This document shows, one piece after another, positions 37,828-46,899 of a DNA stretch of 64,000 bases. Made by a program: the position numbers and the translations under genes. The DNA comes from Planctomycetota bacterium (lineage in GTDB: Bacteria; Planctomycetota; UBA1135; UBA2386), in assembly GCA_028281765.1 (NCBI GenBank), contig JANQJF010000058.1, forward strand, positions 62,001-126,000, given 5' to 3'. The notes under the pieces are model-generated. The model was not told the DNA's origin, ran no database searches, and was given only the letters and a program-made list of their open reading frames with translations. The number at the start of each line of letters is the position of its first letter. Position 1 is the first letter of the stretch.

Positions 37828-38913
37828 ATGCCACGTCTCCTCAGTGTGTGGGCCAGCCTGGTGATCGCGACCTCGCTGGCTACGGCACAGGGCCCGTCCT
37901 TGGGCGAGCTCTCGCGCCGATTGCGCGCACCCAAACTCTCCGACACCGAGCGTGCCGAAGTCGTCGAGGGTCTCCTCGGCCACGGCACGAAGGGTGCACA
38001 CGTCGTCGCGCGCAAGTTGTCCGCCGACGGCAAGGCGCAGGCCTCCAAGTTCGAGAAGGCCCGCAAGTCGTTCTTCAAGAGCTTCGACAAACTCGCGCGG
38101 AAACTGATCAAGGACCGCTCGAAGGGCAAGCAGCAGGAGATCGAGTCGCTGCGCTCCGTCGTGATGAAGAACGCGCGCAACCGCAGCCTCGACAAGAGCA
38201 CGATCCGCGGCGAGTCCGACCCGGCAGTGGCACGCCTGCGCGAACTCCTCGCCGTCGAATCCGACGACGTGCTGCACGAGCACGACGAACTCCTCGCCTC
38301 GCTCGACAAGACCGAGGAGCTGCTCGACGAGCTCGAGGAGCTCGGCTACCTGTGGGGCGAGACCGAGTCCGTGCTCACCTCGTCTGACGGGCCGGACCGC
38401 GTGATCGCGAAACTCAAGGCCCCGGCCAACGCCGAAGCGCTGCGCAAGACGCTATACGATGACCTCAAGTTCCACGCCTTGCTCGCGACGCCGATGAGCA
38501 GCGGGGACGCCGAGCTATTCCAGTGGCATCGCACGCTGACGGAAGAACTCGACGACGCGGAGCGCGAAGGCGTGCGCACGCTGAATCACCTGCTCGTCGT
38601 GCTCGGCCGCCCCGCTCTCAAGGTCGACCCGAAGCTCGTGATCGCGGCACGCGATCACAGCAAAGACATGGAGCGCCTGAACTTCTTCAGCCACACGTCG
38701 CCGGTGCCCGGCAAGCGCTCGTTCGGGCAGCGCGCGAGCAAGGCGGGAACCAGCGCGTCGTCGGAGAACATCGCACGAGGCCAGCGAACGGGTCGCGGCG
38801 CGATTCGGGGGTGGTGGTACAGCCCGGGGCACCATCGGAACATGCTGGGGTCGCATAGACGAGTGGGGCTTGGTCGGGACGAGGGGACCTGGACTCAGCT
38901 CTTCGGCGGCTAG
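37828..38913 (+). CDS. Exported protein with C-terminal CAP/SCP domain
   Basis: A 361-residue protein from the ATG at 37828, which begins a signal peptide (RLLSVWASLVIATSLATAQG). The middle is helical and charged. The last 120 residues form a CAP domain: ARDHSKDMERLNFFSHTSP, then SSENIARGQ and GWWYSPGHHRNMLGSH. Histidines and glutamates of the CAP cavity (H in DHSKDM, E in SENIA, H in SPGHH) are present. Bacterial CAP proteins are secreted and mostly uncharacterised. The gene ends 11 bases before a convergent gene. Confidence 0.88.
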   Translation: MPRLLSVWASLVIATSLATAQGPSLGELSRRLRAPKLSDTERAEVVEGLLGHGTKGAHVVARKLSADGKAQASKFEKARKSFFKSFDKLARKLIKDRSKGKQQEIESLRSVVMKNARNRSLDKSTIRGESDPAVARLRELLAVESDDVLHEHDELLASLDKTEELLDELEELGYLWGETESVLTSSDGPDRVIAKLKAPANAEALRKTLYDDLKFHALLATPMSSGDAELFQWHRTLTEELDDAEREGVRTLNHLLVVLGRPALKVDPKLVIAARDHSKDMERLNFFSHTSPVPGKRSFGQRASKAGTSASSENIARGQRTGRGAIRGWWYSPGHHRNMLGSHRRVGLGRDEGTWTQLFGG

Positions 38914-38924
38914 CGCCGCCGGCA

Positions 38925-39899
38925 CTAGCGCGCCTCACGCGCAAACGTCGCGAGATCCACATTCGCCCCACACACCACCAGCCCCACGTTCCCCTCCACC
39001 CCACGCAGCGGCCCCAACAGCGCCGCCGTCGTCGCCGCCCCGGCCGGCTCGACCGCCAGCTTCGCGTCGCGAAACAGCACTCCCATCGCGTCCCGCAGCT
39101 GATCGTCGTCCACCCGCACCAGCTCGTCGACGAACCTGCGACACACCGCGAAGCTGTGCGGCAGCGCATACGGCGCCCCCAAGCTGTCCGCGATCGTGCG
39201 CACCTTGTCGATCGGCTGCGGTTCGCCCGCGCCGAAACTCCGATGCATCGAATCCGCGCCCACGGGTTCGACCCCGACGACGCGGCAGTGCGGCTGCGCC
39301 TGCTTCACCGCGGCGGCGACGCCGGCGCAGAGCCCGCCGCCCCCGATCGGCACGACGACGACGTCCAACGGGCCCGCCTCTTCACACATCTCGAGCCCGA
39401 GCGTGGCCGTGCCGAGCACGACGTCCGGGCCTTCGAACGGATGGACGAATCGCCGTCCCTCCTCAGCCTCGATTTGCTTCGTCCGTTCGAACGCGGTGTG
39501 CACGTCGGGAACCTGCACGACCTCGGCACCCATCTGGCGACACGAATCCACGCGGTACGGGTTCGCGTTCTCGGGCATCACGACTTTCGCGGTCGTGCCG
39601 ACGGCGCGCGCCGCGTAGGCAACGGCCATCGCGTGGTTCCCGGCGCTCACGGCGGTCACGCCCCGCGCCCGCTCGTCGTCGGTCATCGCCAACATCGTGA
39701 GCAGCGCGCCGCGCGGCTTGAAGCTGCCCGCGTGCTGGAATAGCTCGAGCTTCAAGAACACCCGCCCGCCGTCTGCGACCGCGTCACGGGCGGCGTCGGC
39801 CTGCCACTCCCAGGTCGGCGTCGTGCGGACGAGATCCCCGAGGCGCGCGCGCGCCGCGGCGATCTCGGCGAGATCGGGAACCGTCACGGATTCGGTCAC
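38925..39899 (-). CDS. Threonine/serine dehydratase family PLP enzyme
   Basis: A 324-residue fold-type II PLP enzyme from a GTG at 39899. The Schiff-base lysine is in HAGSFKPRGALL, the substrate loop in AVSAGNHAMAVAYAA and the phosphate-binding glycines in VVPIGGGGLCAGVA. No C-terminal ACT domain is present, so this is the short catabolic (TdcB-like) or serine-racemase-like form, not regulatory IlvA. TATCCT lies 7 bases upstream of the GTG, which supports this start over the longer frame that would overlap the divergent gene. Confidence 0.9.
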   Translation of the reverse strand: MTESVTVPDLAEIAAARARLGDLVRTTPTWEWQADAARDAVADGGRVFLKLELFQHAGSFKPRGALLTMLAMTDDERARGVTAVSAGNHAMAVAYAARAVGTTAKVVMPENANPYRVDSCRQMGAEVVQVPDVHTAFERTKQIEAEEGRRFVHPFEGPDVVLGTATLGLEMCEEAGPLDVVVVPIGGGGLCAGVAAAVKQAQPHCRVVGVEPVGADSMHRSFGAGEPQPIDKVRTIADSLGAPYALPHSFAVCRRFVDELVRVDDDQLRDAMGVLFRDAKLAVEPAGAATTAALLGPLRGVEGNVGLVVCGANVDLATFAREAR

Positions 39900-39906
39900 G
39901 GGGGTG

Positions 39907-39931
39907 AGGATACGCACGCGATCGATAGAAT
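39907..39931. promoter_or_regulatory. Compact divergent leaderless promoter pair
   Basis: Only 39 bases separate the starts at 39899 (-) and 39939 (+). TATCCT (39907-39912, minus strand) is 7 bases from the GTG on the left. TAGAAT (39926-39931, plus strand) is 7 bases from the GTG on the right. The two promoters must overlap, so they probably compete. Confidence 0.45.
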
Positions 39932-39938
39932 CTCGCGG

Positions 39939-40970
39939 GTGAATTCGATCCGTTCCGCCGCCGCTATCGCCACGGCTCTGTTCCCCGCGCTTCTCGCCGC
40001 GCAGAGTCGTCCGACGAGCCAACCGACCAGCCGACCGATCCCGGACCCGTGGGTCGTCGACTTCGATGCTGCGATGACGCAGGCGAAGAAGGCAGGCAAA
40101 GACGTGCTGGTCGAGTTCCGCGGATCGGATTGGAGCCGCAACGGCCGCACCCTGCGCCGCACGCTGCTCAACCGGCCCGAGTTCCACGCACTCGCGAAGG
40201 AGCGCTTCGTCCTCTGCTCGCTCGATTTCCCGAAGGCGGAGAAGTGGCGCGCCGAGGTGCCGAACCCCAAACGTAACGAAGCGCTGCGCGGCGAGCACCA
40301 GGTCGACGCGATCCCGACGCTCCTGCTGTTCACCGCGGACGAAGCGCTGCTCGGTCGCTACCCCTTCCAGACCGGCTCGGTCGACGAGCACTGGGAGCGC
40401 CTCGTCGCGCTGCAGCGCCGCGGCTACGACACCCTCGCGATGATCGCGAAACTCGAGGACGGGGTGAAGACGTCCGACGCCGCCGGCGCACTGAAGACCG
40501 CCGCGGCCCTACTCTCGGGCATGACCACCCGCTCGCCCGGCGCCGCTCGCCTGGCCGAGCTCGTCCGCCAAGCCCTGTCCCTGCGCGGTGACGCCCACGC
40601 CGCGGTGCGCCGCGATGCGGTCCGTGCCCTGCTCCGCTCCGGCTACGGCAACGCGGCGATCCGACGCGTCGGCAGCATGATGGATCCGAAGAACGAGCAC
40701 GGCGTGCTCGAGCAGGTCGTCGCCAGCGCACTCGCCGAGGCCCAGAGCCTCGACCAGGTGGCGGCCGCGCTGGAGTCGGCGCAGCCGCTCCTGAAGGCCG
40801 AGATTCGCGACAAGGTCGTCGGACTGTTCATCTTCAAGAACGGTGCGATCACCTACTCGCGGCGACTCGACGATAAAGAGCGGGCGCGCATCTTCGCGCG
40901 CAAGGCGATCGACCTCGGTCTCGACCCGACCGACCGGATGCGCCCGCTGCTGCAGCGCATCGCGCGCTAG
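39939..40970 (+). CDS. Exported thioredoxin-fold protein lacking the CxxC
   Basis: A 343-residue protein with a signal peptide (AAAIATALFPALLAAQ) and a short Thr/Pro-rich spacer. The next 110 residues follow the thioredoxin/DUF255-like pattern: AMTQAKKAGKDVLVEFRGSD, then a cis-proline-type DAIPTLLLFTADEALLGR. At the position where such proteins read DWCxxC this one reads DWSRNG, so both redox cysteines are lost. The C-terminal 200 residues are helical and unrecognised. It is probably not an oxidoreductase. TAGAAT sits 7 bases before the GTG start. Confidence 0.78.
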   Translation: MNSIRSAAAIATALFPALLAAQSRPTSQPTSRPIPDPWVVDFDAAMTQAKKAGKDVLVEFRGSDWSRNGRTLRRTLLNRPEFHALAKERFVLCSLDFPKAEKWRAEVPNPKRNEALRGEHQVDAIPTLLLFTADEALLGRYPFQTGSVDEHWERLVALQRRGYDTLAMIAKLEDGVKTSDAAGALKTAAALLSGMTTRSPGAARLAELVRQALSLRGDAHAAVRRDAVRALLRSGYGNAAIRRVGSMMDPKNEHGVLEQVVASALAEAQSLDQVAAALESAQPLLKAEIRDKVVGLFIFKNGAITYSRRLDDKERARIFARKAIDLGLDPTDRMRPLLQRIAR

Positions 40971-40974
40971 CTGT

Positions 40975-41838
40975 CTAGGGTCCCCAGCCGCGAATGCCGG
41001 GCAGGCAGCGGTAGAGCACCGCGTGATACATCCGCTGCGGCAGGATCCGCCGCAGCAGCGAGAACACCCGGGCGTCGATCGTCGCCTGCAGCCGCAGCGG
41101 CGGCCGTCGCATGCGGATGACCTTCGCGATCTGCTTCGCGACGCGGTGCGGAGTCGCGCTCGCGCGCAGCATCAACCGCTCGATGAACGGCGCCATGCTC
41201 TCGTAGTGCGCGTGGTACGGATCGTCGACCGCCTCCCGCGACTGCCGGCTGTCAACCGTCTCTCGCGTGTTCCGGAACGAGGAGGAGTGGATGAAGCCCG
41301 GCTCGATCAGGGTCACGTGGATGCCCCACGGCCGCACCTCGTACCAGAGCGCTTCGGTCATCCCTTCGAGCGCGAACTTCGACGCCGCGTAGATCGACAT
41401 CGTCGGCATCGCCATCATGCCGCCGACGGACGACACGTTGATGATGCGGCCACGACCCTTCTCGCGCATCCGCGGCAGCGCGAGTCGGATCAGGTGCATC
41501 GGCGACAGGAAGTTCACGTCCATCTGCGCGAGGCGCTCACGCTCGTTGACGTGCTCGACGACGGAGCGATACGCGACGCCGGCGTTGTTCACGAGAACGT
41601 CCACGCCGCCGAGCTCTTCGTCGATCTCCTCGACGAGCGCGACGCGCTGCGGCCGCTGCGTGACGTCCAGCGGGCGGATCCAAACCCGCTCGGTCTCACG
41701 GATCCCGTGCGCGCCGAACCGCGCAAGCGACTCCTCGCGCGCGGTCAGCACGAGGTGGTGATCCGACTGCAGCAGCCGACGCGTCAGGGCCAGCCCCAGC
41801 CCCGAGCTCGCACCCGTCACGAGCACCGTATCGTGCAT
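40975..41838 (-). CDS. Short-chain dehydrogenase/reductase
   Basis: A 287-residue SDR. The nucleotide-binding TGASSGLGLALTRRL is at the N-terminus, NNAGVAYRS follows, and the catalytic Ser-Tyr-Lys set is in NVSSVGG and IYAASKFALE. A basic C-terminal extension (RRILPQRMYH) is typical of membrane-associated members. The substrate cannot be told. The ATG at 41838 has TACAAC 6 bases upstream; the longer frame to 41931 would run into galT. It ends 4 bases from the convergent thioredoxin-fold gene. Confidence 0.92.
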   Translation of the reverse strand: MHDTVLVTGASSGLGLALTRRLLQSDHHLVLTAREESLARFGAHGIRETERVWIRPLDVTQRPQRVALVEEIDEELGGVDVLVNNAGVAYRSVVEHVNERERLAQMDVNFLSPMHLIRLALPRMREKGRGRIINVSSVGGMMAMPTMSIYAASKFALEGMTEALWYEVRPWGIHVTLIEPGFIHSSSFRNTRETVDSRQSREAVDDPYHAHYESMAPFIERLMLRASATPHRVAKQIAKVIRMRRPPLRLQATIDARVFSLLRRILPQRMYHAVLYRCLPGIRGWGP

Positions 41839-41844
41839 TCCCCT

Positions 41845-41865
41845 GTTGTACCGCGTCGCTACACT
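41845..41865. promoter_or_regulatory. Compact divergent leaderless promoter pair
   Basis: Starts at 41838 (-) and 41872 (+) are 33 bases apart. TACAAC (41845-41850, minus strand) and TACACT (41860-41865, plus strand) each end 6 bases before the respective ATG. No good -35 for either. Confidence 0.42.
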
Positions 41866-41871
41866 CCTTCC

Positions 41872-42903
41872 ATGGTCTGGGAGCAACGCTGGCATCCGCT
41901 GCGCGAAGAATGGGTGGTCGTCGCGGCGCACCGCCAGGATCGCCCGTGGTCCGGCGACACGGTCGCCGCGAGCACCCAGGCCGAGTTACCGCGCCACAGC
42001 CCGGAGTGCCACTTCTGTCCGGGCAACGAACGGGTGTCCGGCCAACGCAACCCCGACTACACGGGCATCCACGTGTTCGACAACGACCATCCGTGCGTCG
42101 GCTCGGACGCCCCGGTCGATCTCGACGTGCCACACCCTCACTACCGCAACCGGCCGGCGACCGGGATCGCGCGTGTGGCCTGCTACACGCCGCGCCACGA
42201 TCTGTCGCTCTCGCGGCTCGGCGTCGACACCACGCACGCGGTCCTGACCGAGCTCGCGACGCAGTATCGTGAACTCGGCGCGCGCGACGACGTCGACCAC
42301 GTTCTCGTGTTCGAAAACCGCGGCGAGGCCGTCGGCGTCTCCAACCCACACCCGCACTGCCAGATCTACGCGACGAACTTCGTCTTCCGCACGATCGCCA
42401 ACGAGGCCGCGACGTGTGCGAAGCACCACGCCGCGACCGGCCGCGCGCTGCTGCAGGACATCCTCGACGCCGAGCGTGCCGACGCGAAGCGCGTCCTGAC
42501 GGAGAACGACTCCGCGATCGCATTCGTCCCCTACTTCGCCCGCTACGCCTACGAAGTCTTCGTCGCACCGCTGCGCCCCGTCGCGAGTCTGGCGGACCTG
42601 TCGGACTCCGAACGACGCGACCTCGCAGCCGCGCTGTCCGACGTGCTCGTGCGCTACGACAATCTCTGGCAGATGCCGTTCCCGTACGTGATGGCCTTCC
42701 ACCAAGCGCCGACCGACGGTCGGGAGCACCCCGGATTCGGCTTTCACATCGAGCTGCACCCGCCATTGCGCAAGCCGGAGCTGCTGAAGTACCTCGCCGG
42801 CCCGGAGATCGGCGGCGGCAACTTTCTCAGCGACACGAGCCCCGAAACCAAGGCCGCGGAGCTCGGCGCGCTACCTTCGACCCACTACCGGAGCGACCCA
42901 TGA
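41872..42903 (+). CDS. galT: Galactose-1-phosphate uridylyltransferase
   Basis: A 343-residue GalT of the Leloir pathway, swapping UMP between UDP-glucose and galactose-1-phosphate. The active-site HPHCQ is at 160-164, with H162 as the nucleotidylated residue. C46 and C49 (CHFC) are zinc ligands, and the family start WEQRWHPLREEWVVVAAHR is present. The ATG at 41872 has TACACT 6 bases upstream; the long upstream frame is a shadow. The stop overlaps the next gene (ATGA), coupling it to the sugar kinase. No galE is in the window. Confidence 0.94.
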   Translation: MVWEQRWHPLREEWVVVAAHRQDRPWSGDTVAASTQAELPRHSPECHFCPGNERVSGQRNPDYTGIHVFDNDHPCVGSDAPVDLDVPHPHYRNRPATGIARVACYTPRHDLSLSRLGVDTTHAVLTELATQYRELGARDDVDHVLVFENRGEAVGVSNPHPHCQIYATNFVFRTIANEAATCAKHHAATGRALLQDILDAERADAKRVLTENDSAIAFVPYFARYAYEVFVAPLRPVASLADLSDSERRDLAAALSDVLVRYDNLWQMPFPYVMAFHQAPTDGREHPGFGFHIELHPPLRKPELLKYLAGPEIGGGNFLSDTSPETKAAELGALPSTHYRSDP

Positions 42904-44243
42904 AGCGCTTCGAAGCGTTCTGTGACGTCGTCCGCGGACAGGGCGGGCGGTTCGTGCAGTTCGACGAGGGTCGAGACGTCCACGTCGCGCGCGCGCCTGG
43001 TCGACTCGACCTCTGCGGCGGCATCGCCGACTACTCCGGGTCGCTCGTCCTCGAGATGCCGATCGCCGAGTCGACGCTCGTCGCCGTGCAGCGCCGCCCC
43101 GAGCGCGTGCTGACGATCGAGAGCTTCGGCGGCGAAACGCGCGCCCCCGACTTCGAGCTGCCGATCGACGCGTTCGAGGTGGACGGTGCACCGGCCGTAT
43201 ACCCGGTAGCCGCGGCGATGTTCGCGCAGGATCCGTCCCGCCACTGGGCCGCGTACGTCGCCGGCGCATTCCTCGTGTTGATGCACGAGCGCGGCGTGAC
43301 GTTCGACGAAGGCGCGCGCATCCTCGTCTCCTCGAACGTTCCCGAGGGCGCCGGCGTCAGCAGCTCGGCCGCCCTCGAGGTCGCGAGCATGACCGCGGTC
43401 GCGGCCGACTACGGGATCGAACTCTCCGAAGACGAAACCGCGCGCCTCTGCCAGCGCGTCGAGAACGTCGTCGCCGGCGCGCCGTGCGGGCTCATGGACC
43501 AGGTGACCGTGACCTCCGGTCGCGCCGGGCACGCCGTAGCCCTCGTGTGCCAGCCGGCGGACATCGAAGCGCACTTGCCGATCCCCGAGACCTTCGGCAT
43601 CTGGGGTATCGACTCCGGCGTGCGCCATTCGGTCGCCGGTCACACCTACAGCAAGGTGCGCTGCGCGGCGTTCATGGGACGGCGCATCCTCGAGGTGCGC
43701 ACCGGCGTGAACGGCTACCTCGCGAACATCGACGCGCAGGAGTTCCAAGACGCCCTCACATCGCAGCTGCCGGAGTTCGTCGACGGCGAGCAGTTCGCGA
43801 CCGAGTTCGGCTCCACCGCGGACGATGCGACACTCGTCGAACCGAACGAGACCTACCCGGTGCGCGCGGCCACGGCGTTCCCGATTCTCGAGAACGCGCG
43901 CGCGCGGCGGTTCGCGACGCTCCTCCGGCAGGGCGACCCTTCGTCTCTGCCCGAGATCGGCGCACTCCTCGAGGAATCGCACGCCGGGTATTCGGAGTGC
44001 GGGCTCGGCGCGAGCGGCACCGACCTCCTCGCCGAGTTCGTCCGCGAGTCGGACGCTCCACTGCATGGCGCCCGCGTGTCCGGCGGAGGCTCCGGTGGTA
44101 CCGTCGTCATCGTCGGTGACCCGGACGCCGCGAGCGCGGTCGACGCGATCGCCGCGCGCTACGCGGAGCAAACCGGTCACGAGGCGCGGGTGTTCGCCGG
44201 ATCCTCGGCCGGCGCTCGCGAATTCGGTGTACGCGCGCTTTAG
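42900..44243 (+). CDS. GHMP sugar-1-kinase (galactokinase or arabinokinase-like)
   Basis: A 447-residue GHMP kinase. Its sugar-binding N-terminus reads APGRLDLCGGIADYSGSLVL (from residue 32), where classical GalK has GRVNLIGEHTDY; GGIADYSG is the variant I associate with plant-type L-arabinokinases. The ATP loop is VPEGAGVSSSAALEVA and the late glycine motif is ARVSGGGSGGTVVIV. Translational overlap with galT argues that it makes galactose-1-phosphate, but arabinose or another sugar cannot be excluded. A classical galK gene is not seen in the window. Confidence 0.88.
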   Translation: MKRFEAFCDVVRGQGGRFVQFDEGRDVHVARAPGRLDLCGGIADYSGSLVLEMPIAESTLVAVQRRPERVLTIESFGGETRAPDFELPIDAFEVDGAPAVYPVAAAMFAQDPSRHWAAYVAGAFLVLMHERGVTFDEGARILVSSNVPEGAGVSSSAALEVASMTAVAADYGIELSEDETARLCQRVENVVAGAPCGLMDQVTVTSGRAGHAVALVCQPADIEAHLPIPETFGIWGIDSGVRHSVAGHTYSKVRCAAFMGRRILEVRTGVNGYLANIDAQEFQDALTSQLPEFVDGEQFATEFGSTADDATLVEPNETYPVRAATAFPILENARARRFATLLRQGDPSSLPEIGALLEESHAGYSECGLGASGTDLLAEFVRESDAPLHGARVSGGGSGGTVVIVGDPDAASAVDAIAARYAEQTGHEARVFAGSSAGAREFGVRAL

Positions 44244-44265
44244 CCCGGGCATTCGAGAATTCGTG

Positions 44266-44271
44266 TACGAT
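44266..44271 (+). promoter_or_regulatory. Possible -10 box of the FG-GAP protein gene
   Basis: TACGAT, in a 79-base gap, 51 bases before the ATG at 44323. It would give an ordinary leader. No -35 of quality. Confidence 0.25.
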
Positions 44272-44322
44272 CCAGCCGCTCGGAGTGTTTGGGGACTGTC
44301 GGCACCGCCGGCCGGGAAAACC

Positions 44323-46824
44323 ATGACCAAGACTTCACGACTCGTGCCGCTCGTCGCCGTGCTGGCATCGCTCTCGACCCTCTCCGCGCAGCGCCTCGCC
44401 GAGAGTGCATCCCCCTCCCAGCACCCCGCGTTCCTCGGGTCCCTGACCGCGCACGCCGATTTCAACGGCGACGGCCTGGTCGACGTCCTGTCGATGACGA
44501 ACCAATCCGCGACGTGGCAGCTGTCGGTGAACGACGGCACCGGCCTGCTGTCGGACTGGCAAGCGGTCGCGGCGCCACCGGGTATCACCGCTCCCGGTAT
44601 CAACCTTGTGCGCGTGACGGTCTGGACGGCACCGTCTCCGGTCGGGGACTTCGACGGCGACGGCGATCTCGACGTCCTCTACATGCCGCGCTCGAACACC
44701 GCGCCGCTGACCCTGATCCCGCACATCGCCTGGAACGACGGCACCGGCGCCTTCCCGACGAGCTCGAGCCTGCCGACGACGGACACGTTCGACTACTCGT
44801 TTGCGAGCGACGTCGACGCGGACGGCGACGTCGACATCGTGGCGGTCGCGCGCCAGGTCGCGCTCAACCCGTCGGACATCCGAATTTGGCTCAACAACGG
44901 GACGGGTTCGTTCCAACCGGGCCAGCTGCTGACGAACTTCACATTCCGCGAGCACGAGATCTTCTTCATCGATCAGGACGGCGATGGCGACCTCGACCTG
45001 TTCGCGGGTGTCCTGTGGGACAGCAACGGGGACGGCACGTTCACCGACCGCACGCTGAGTCGGTTCCCGCTCGGACTGCCCCTCGGCAGCCCCATGAAGG
45101 CGGGCGACCTGACCGGAGACGGCCTGTACGACGTGGCGACACCCGCCGGCGTGTGGGCGGACGACGGCTCCGGCTCCCTCACTCTCGACGCGGTTTTGAA
45201 CGCTCCCGCCAACAACCTCGAACTCCTCGACATCGAGAACGACGGCGACCTCGACGTGATCACGGTTGCGAGCTCGAACGGCTCGACCCGCACGTGGTTC
45301 AACGACGGCTCGGGGAACTTCACGCAGCCCAACCCGAGCGTCGTCCCGATTCGCGCTCGCGATATCCGCGTCGTCGTAGCCGAAGACGTGGACGTCGATG
45401 GCGACCAAGACCTGATCGTCAACTACTGGAACGCCGGCGACGCGATCTACCTATCCGACGGACAAGGCCACTTCTACGACGCATCGCCGAGCCCGCTGCC
45501 CGAGCGGTCCGAGTTCTTCGAGGCCGCGAAGGCCGCCGACCTCGACGGCGACGGCGCCCTGGAGATCATCGTCCGCGACGGCGCCCAGCTCCTCGTGTAT
45601 CGCAACGACGGGTTCTCACACTTCCTTCCCGTCAACGGCAACACGGTCTTCGTCGCCGGCCCCACGGACATGGACTTCGAGTTCGCCGACTTCGACGGCG
45701 ACGGCCATCTGGACGCCGCGTTCGGTGTGAGCGTGTTCCAAGGCGACGGCGCCGGCGGTCTCACCCAGGCGTTCTCGACCCCGTTCGCCATCTCCGTCTT
45801 CACCGTGACGGACTACGACCTGGATGGGGACCCGGATATCGCGACTCCGCGCAACATCTACCGGAATGACGGCGGCTTCTCGTTCACTCTGCTCAACGCC
45901 GGGCTGCCCACCTTCGGCAGCGGCACGTCGATCGCGGCGGTCGACGTCGACGGTGACGGGTTCGAAGACCTCGTCGTCAGCACGACGACCGGTCCCGATC
46001 AACTGTTCCTCAACGACACGAACGGGTCCTTCGTCGACGTAACCGCAGCGGCGATGCCCGCCGTCAACGACTACTCCGAGCGGATCGTTCCCGCGGATGT
46101 CGACGGCGACGGGGACTTCGACCTCTTGGTCCCGACGATCCCGCAGAGCGGCGGACCGTGGGAGCTCCGTGCGTACGAGAACCTCGGCGGCACGTTCGCG
46201 CTCGCGACGCAGAGTCTTCTCGGTGTCGTGACGGAAGCGACGGACGTCACGACGGCCGACTTCGACCTGGATGGAGACCTCGACGTTCTCGGAAACGCGT
46301 TCGACGTGACGAAGCCGGTGTTGCTCGAGAGCACGCCCGCGGGATTCGTCGACGGCACCGCGACCTGGCTCGGCCCCCAGCGTCCGGGCACCCGCGTGTT
46401 CGCGGCGGATGTCGACGACGACGGAGACGTCGACGTCCTGACCCACACGGGCTCCCGCCGCATCCGCGTCATGCACAACCTCCACCGACAGTTCACCGCG
46501 CGCAACCTCGGGCGCACGGGCAACGTGCTGCGCTTCCGCGCGCACCACGAAGCGGCCGACGTGGACATCGTGATTCCGTTCTTGTCGCCGCTGCGGTACC
46601 CGACGGCGATCCCGACGCCGTGGGGCTCGCTCCGCGCCAACGCCAGCATCGCCCTCGTCCTGGCGACGCAGACCGCGACGAGCGGCGCGCCGGCCGAGTG
46701 GCAGGTTTCGGTCCCCCTCGACACAGGACTCATCGGCCTGACCCTCTACGGTCAAGCCGTGTTCGCGGACCCCGCGGGCGAGCTGTATCTGTCGAACGCG
46801 GTCCGCTGCGAGATCATCGAGTAG
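44323..46824 (+). CDS. Secreted FG-GAP/VCBS-repeat protein
   Basis: An 833-residue protein with a signal peptide (LVPLVAVLASLSTLSAQ). About fourteen calcium-loop repeats of the DFDGDGDLDVL type are spread through it (for example DFNGDGLVDVL, DQDGDGDLDLF, DVDGDGFEDLV, DVDDDGDVDVL), the pattern of integrin-like FG-GAP beta-propellers. The last 110 residues are a separate beta domain ending GLTLYGQAVFADPAGELYLS, a C-terminal type I recall from planctomycete secreted proteins. Calcium binding and surface or extracellular location are inferred. The ATG at 44323 begins the signal peptide. Confidence 0.9.
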   Translation: MTKTSRLVPLVAVLASLSTLSAQRLAESASPSQHPAFLGSLTAHADFNGDGLVDVLSMTNQSATWQLSVNDGTGLLSDWQAVAAPPGITAPGINLVRVTVWTAPSPVGDFDGDGDLDVLYMPRSNTAPLTLIPHIAWNDGTGAFPTSSSLPTTDTFDYSFASDVDADGDVDIVAVARQVALNPSDIRIWLNNGTGSFQPGQLLTNFTFREHEIFFIDQDGDGDLDLFAGVLWDSNGDGTFTDRTLSRFPLGLPLGSPMKAGDLTGDGLYDVATPAGVWADDGSGSLTLDAVLNAPANNLELLDIENDGDLDVITVASSNGSTRTWFNDGSGNFTQPNPSVVPIRARDIRVVVAEDVDVDGDQDLIVNYWNAGDAIYLSDGQGHFYDASPSPLPERSEFFEAAKAADLDGDGALEIIVRDGAQLLVYRNDGFSHFLPVNGNTVFVAGPTDMDFEFADFDGDGHLDAAFGVSVFQGDGAGGLTQAFSTPFAISVFTVTDYDLDGDPDIATPRNIYRNDGGFSFTLLNAGLPTFGSGTSIAAVDVDGDGFEDLVVSTTTGPDQLFLNDTNGSFVDVTAAAMPAVNDYSERIVPADVDGDGDFDLLVPTIPQSGGPWELRAYENLGGTFALATQSLLGVVTEATDVTTADFDLDGDLDVLGNAFDVTKPVLLESTPAGFVDGTATWLGPQRPGTRVFAADVDDDGDVDVLTHTGSRRIRVMHNLHRQFTARNLGRTGNVLRFRAHHEAADVDIVIPFLSPLRYPTAIPTPWGSLRANASIALVLATQTATSGAPAEWQVSVPLDTGLIGLTLYGQAVFADPAGELYLSNAVRCEIIE

Positions 46825-46850
46825 CCGCGGCACCCGAGTCCGGATATCGT

Positions 46851-46881
46851 CCCCCGCACGCTGCATCCGCCTCTGCGGGGG
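46851..46881 (+). terminator. Strong stem-loop between the FG-GAP and Omp85 genes
   Basis: CCCCCGCA (46851-46858) pairs perfectly with TGCGGGGG (46874-46881) across a 15-base loop. No T tract follows. It lies 27 bases after one stop and ends 18 bases before the next ATG, so it could end transcription or act in the leader of the barrel gene. Confidence 0.45.
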
Positions 46882-46899
46882 TGGCGAACCCGACTCGGA

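Noticed and set aside
40843..41871. Long 5' extension of galT
   Set aside because: It lies over the antisense SDR gene. GalT homology and a promoter-like box both put the start at 41872.
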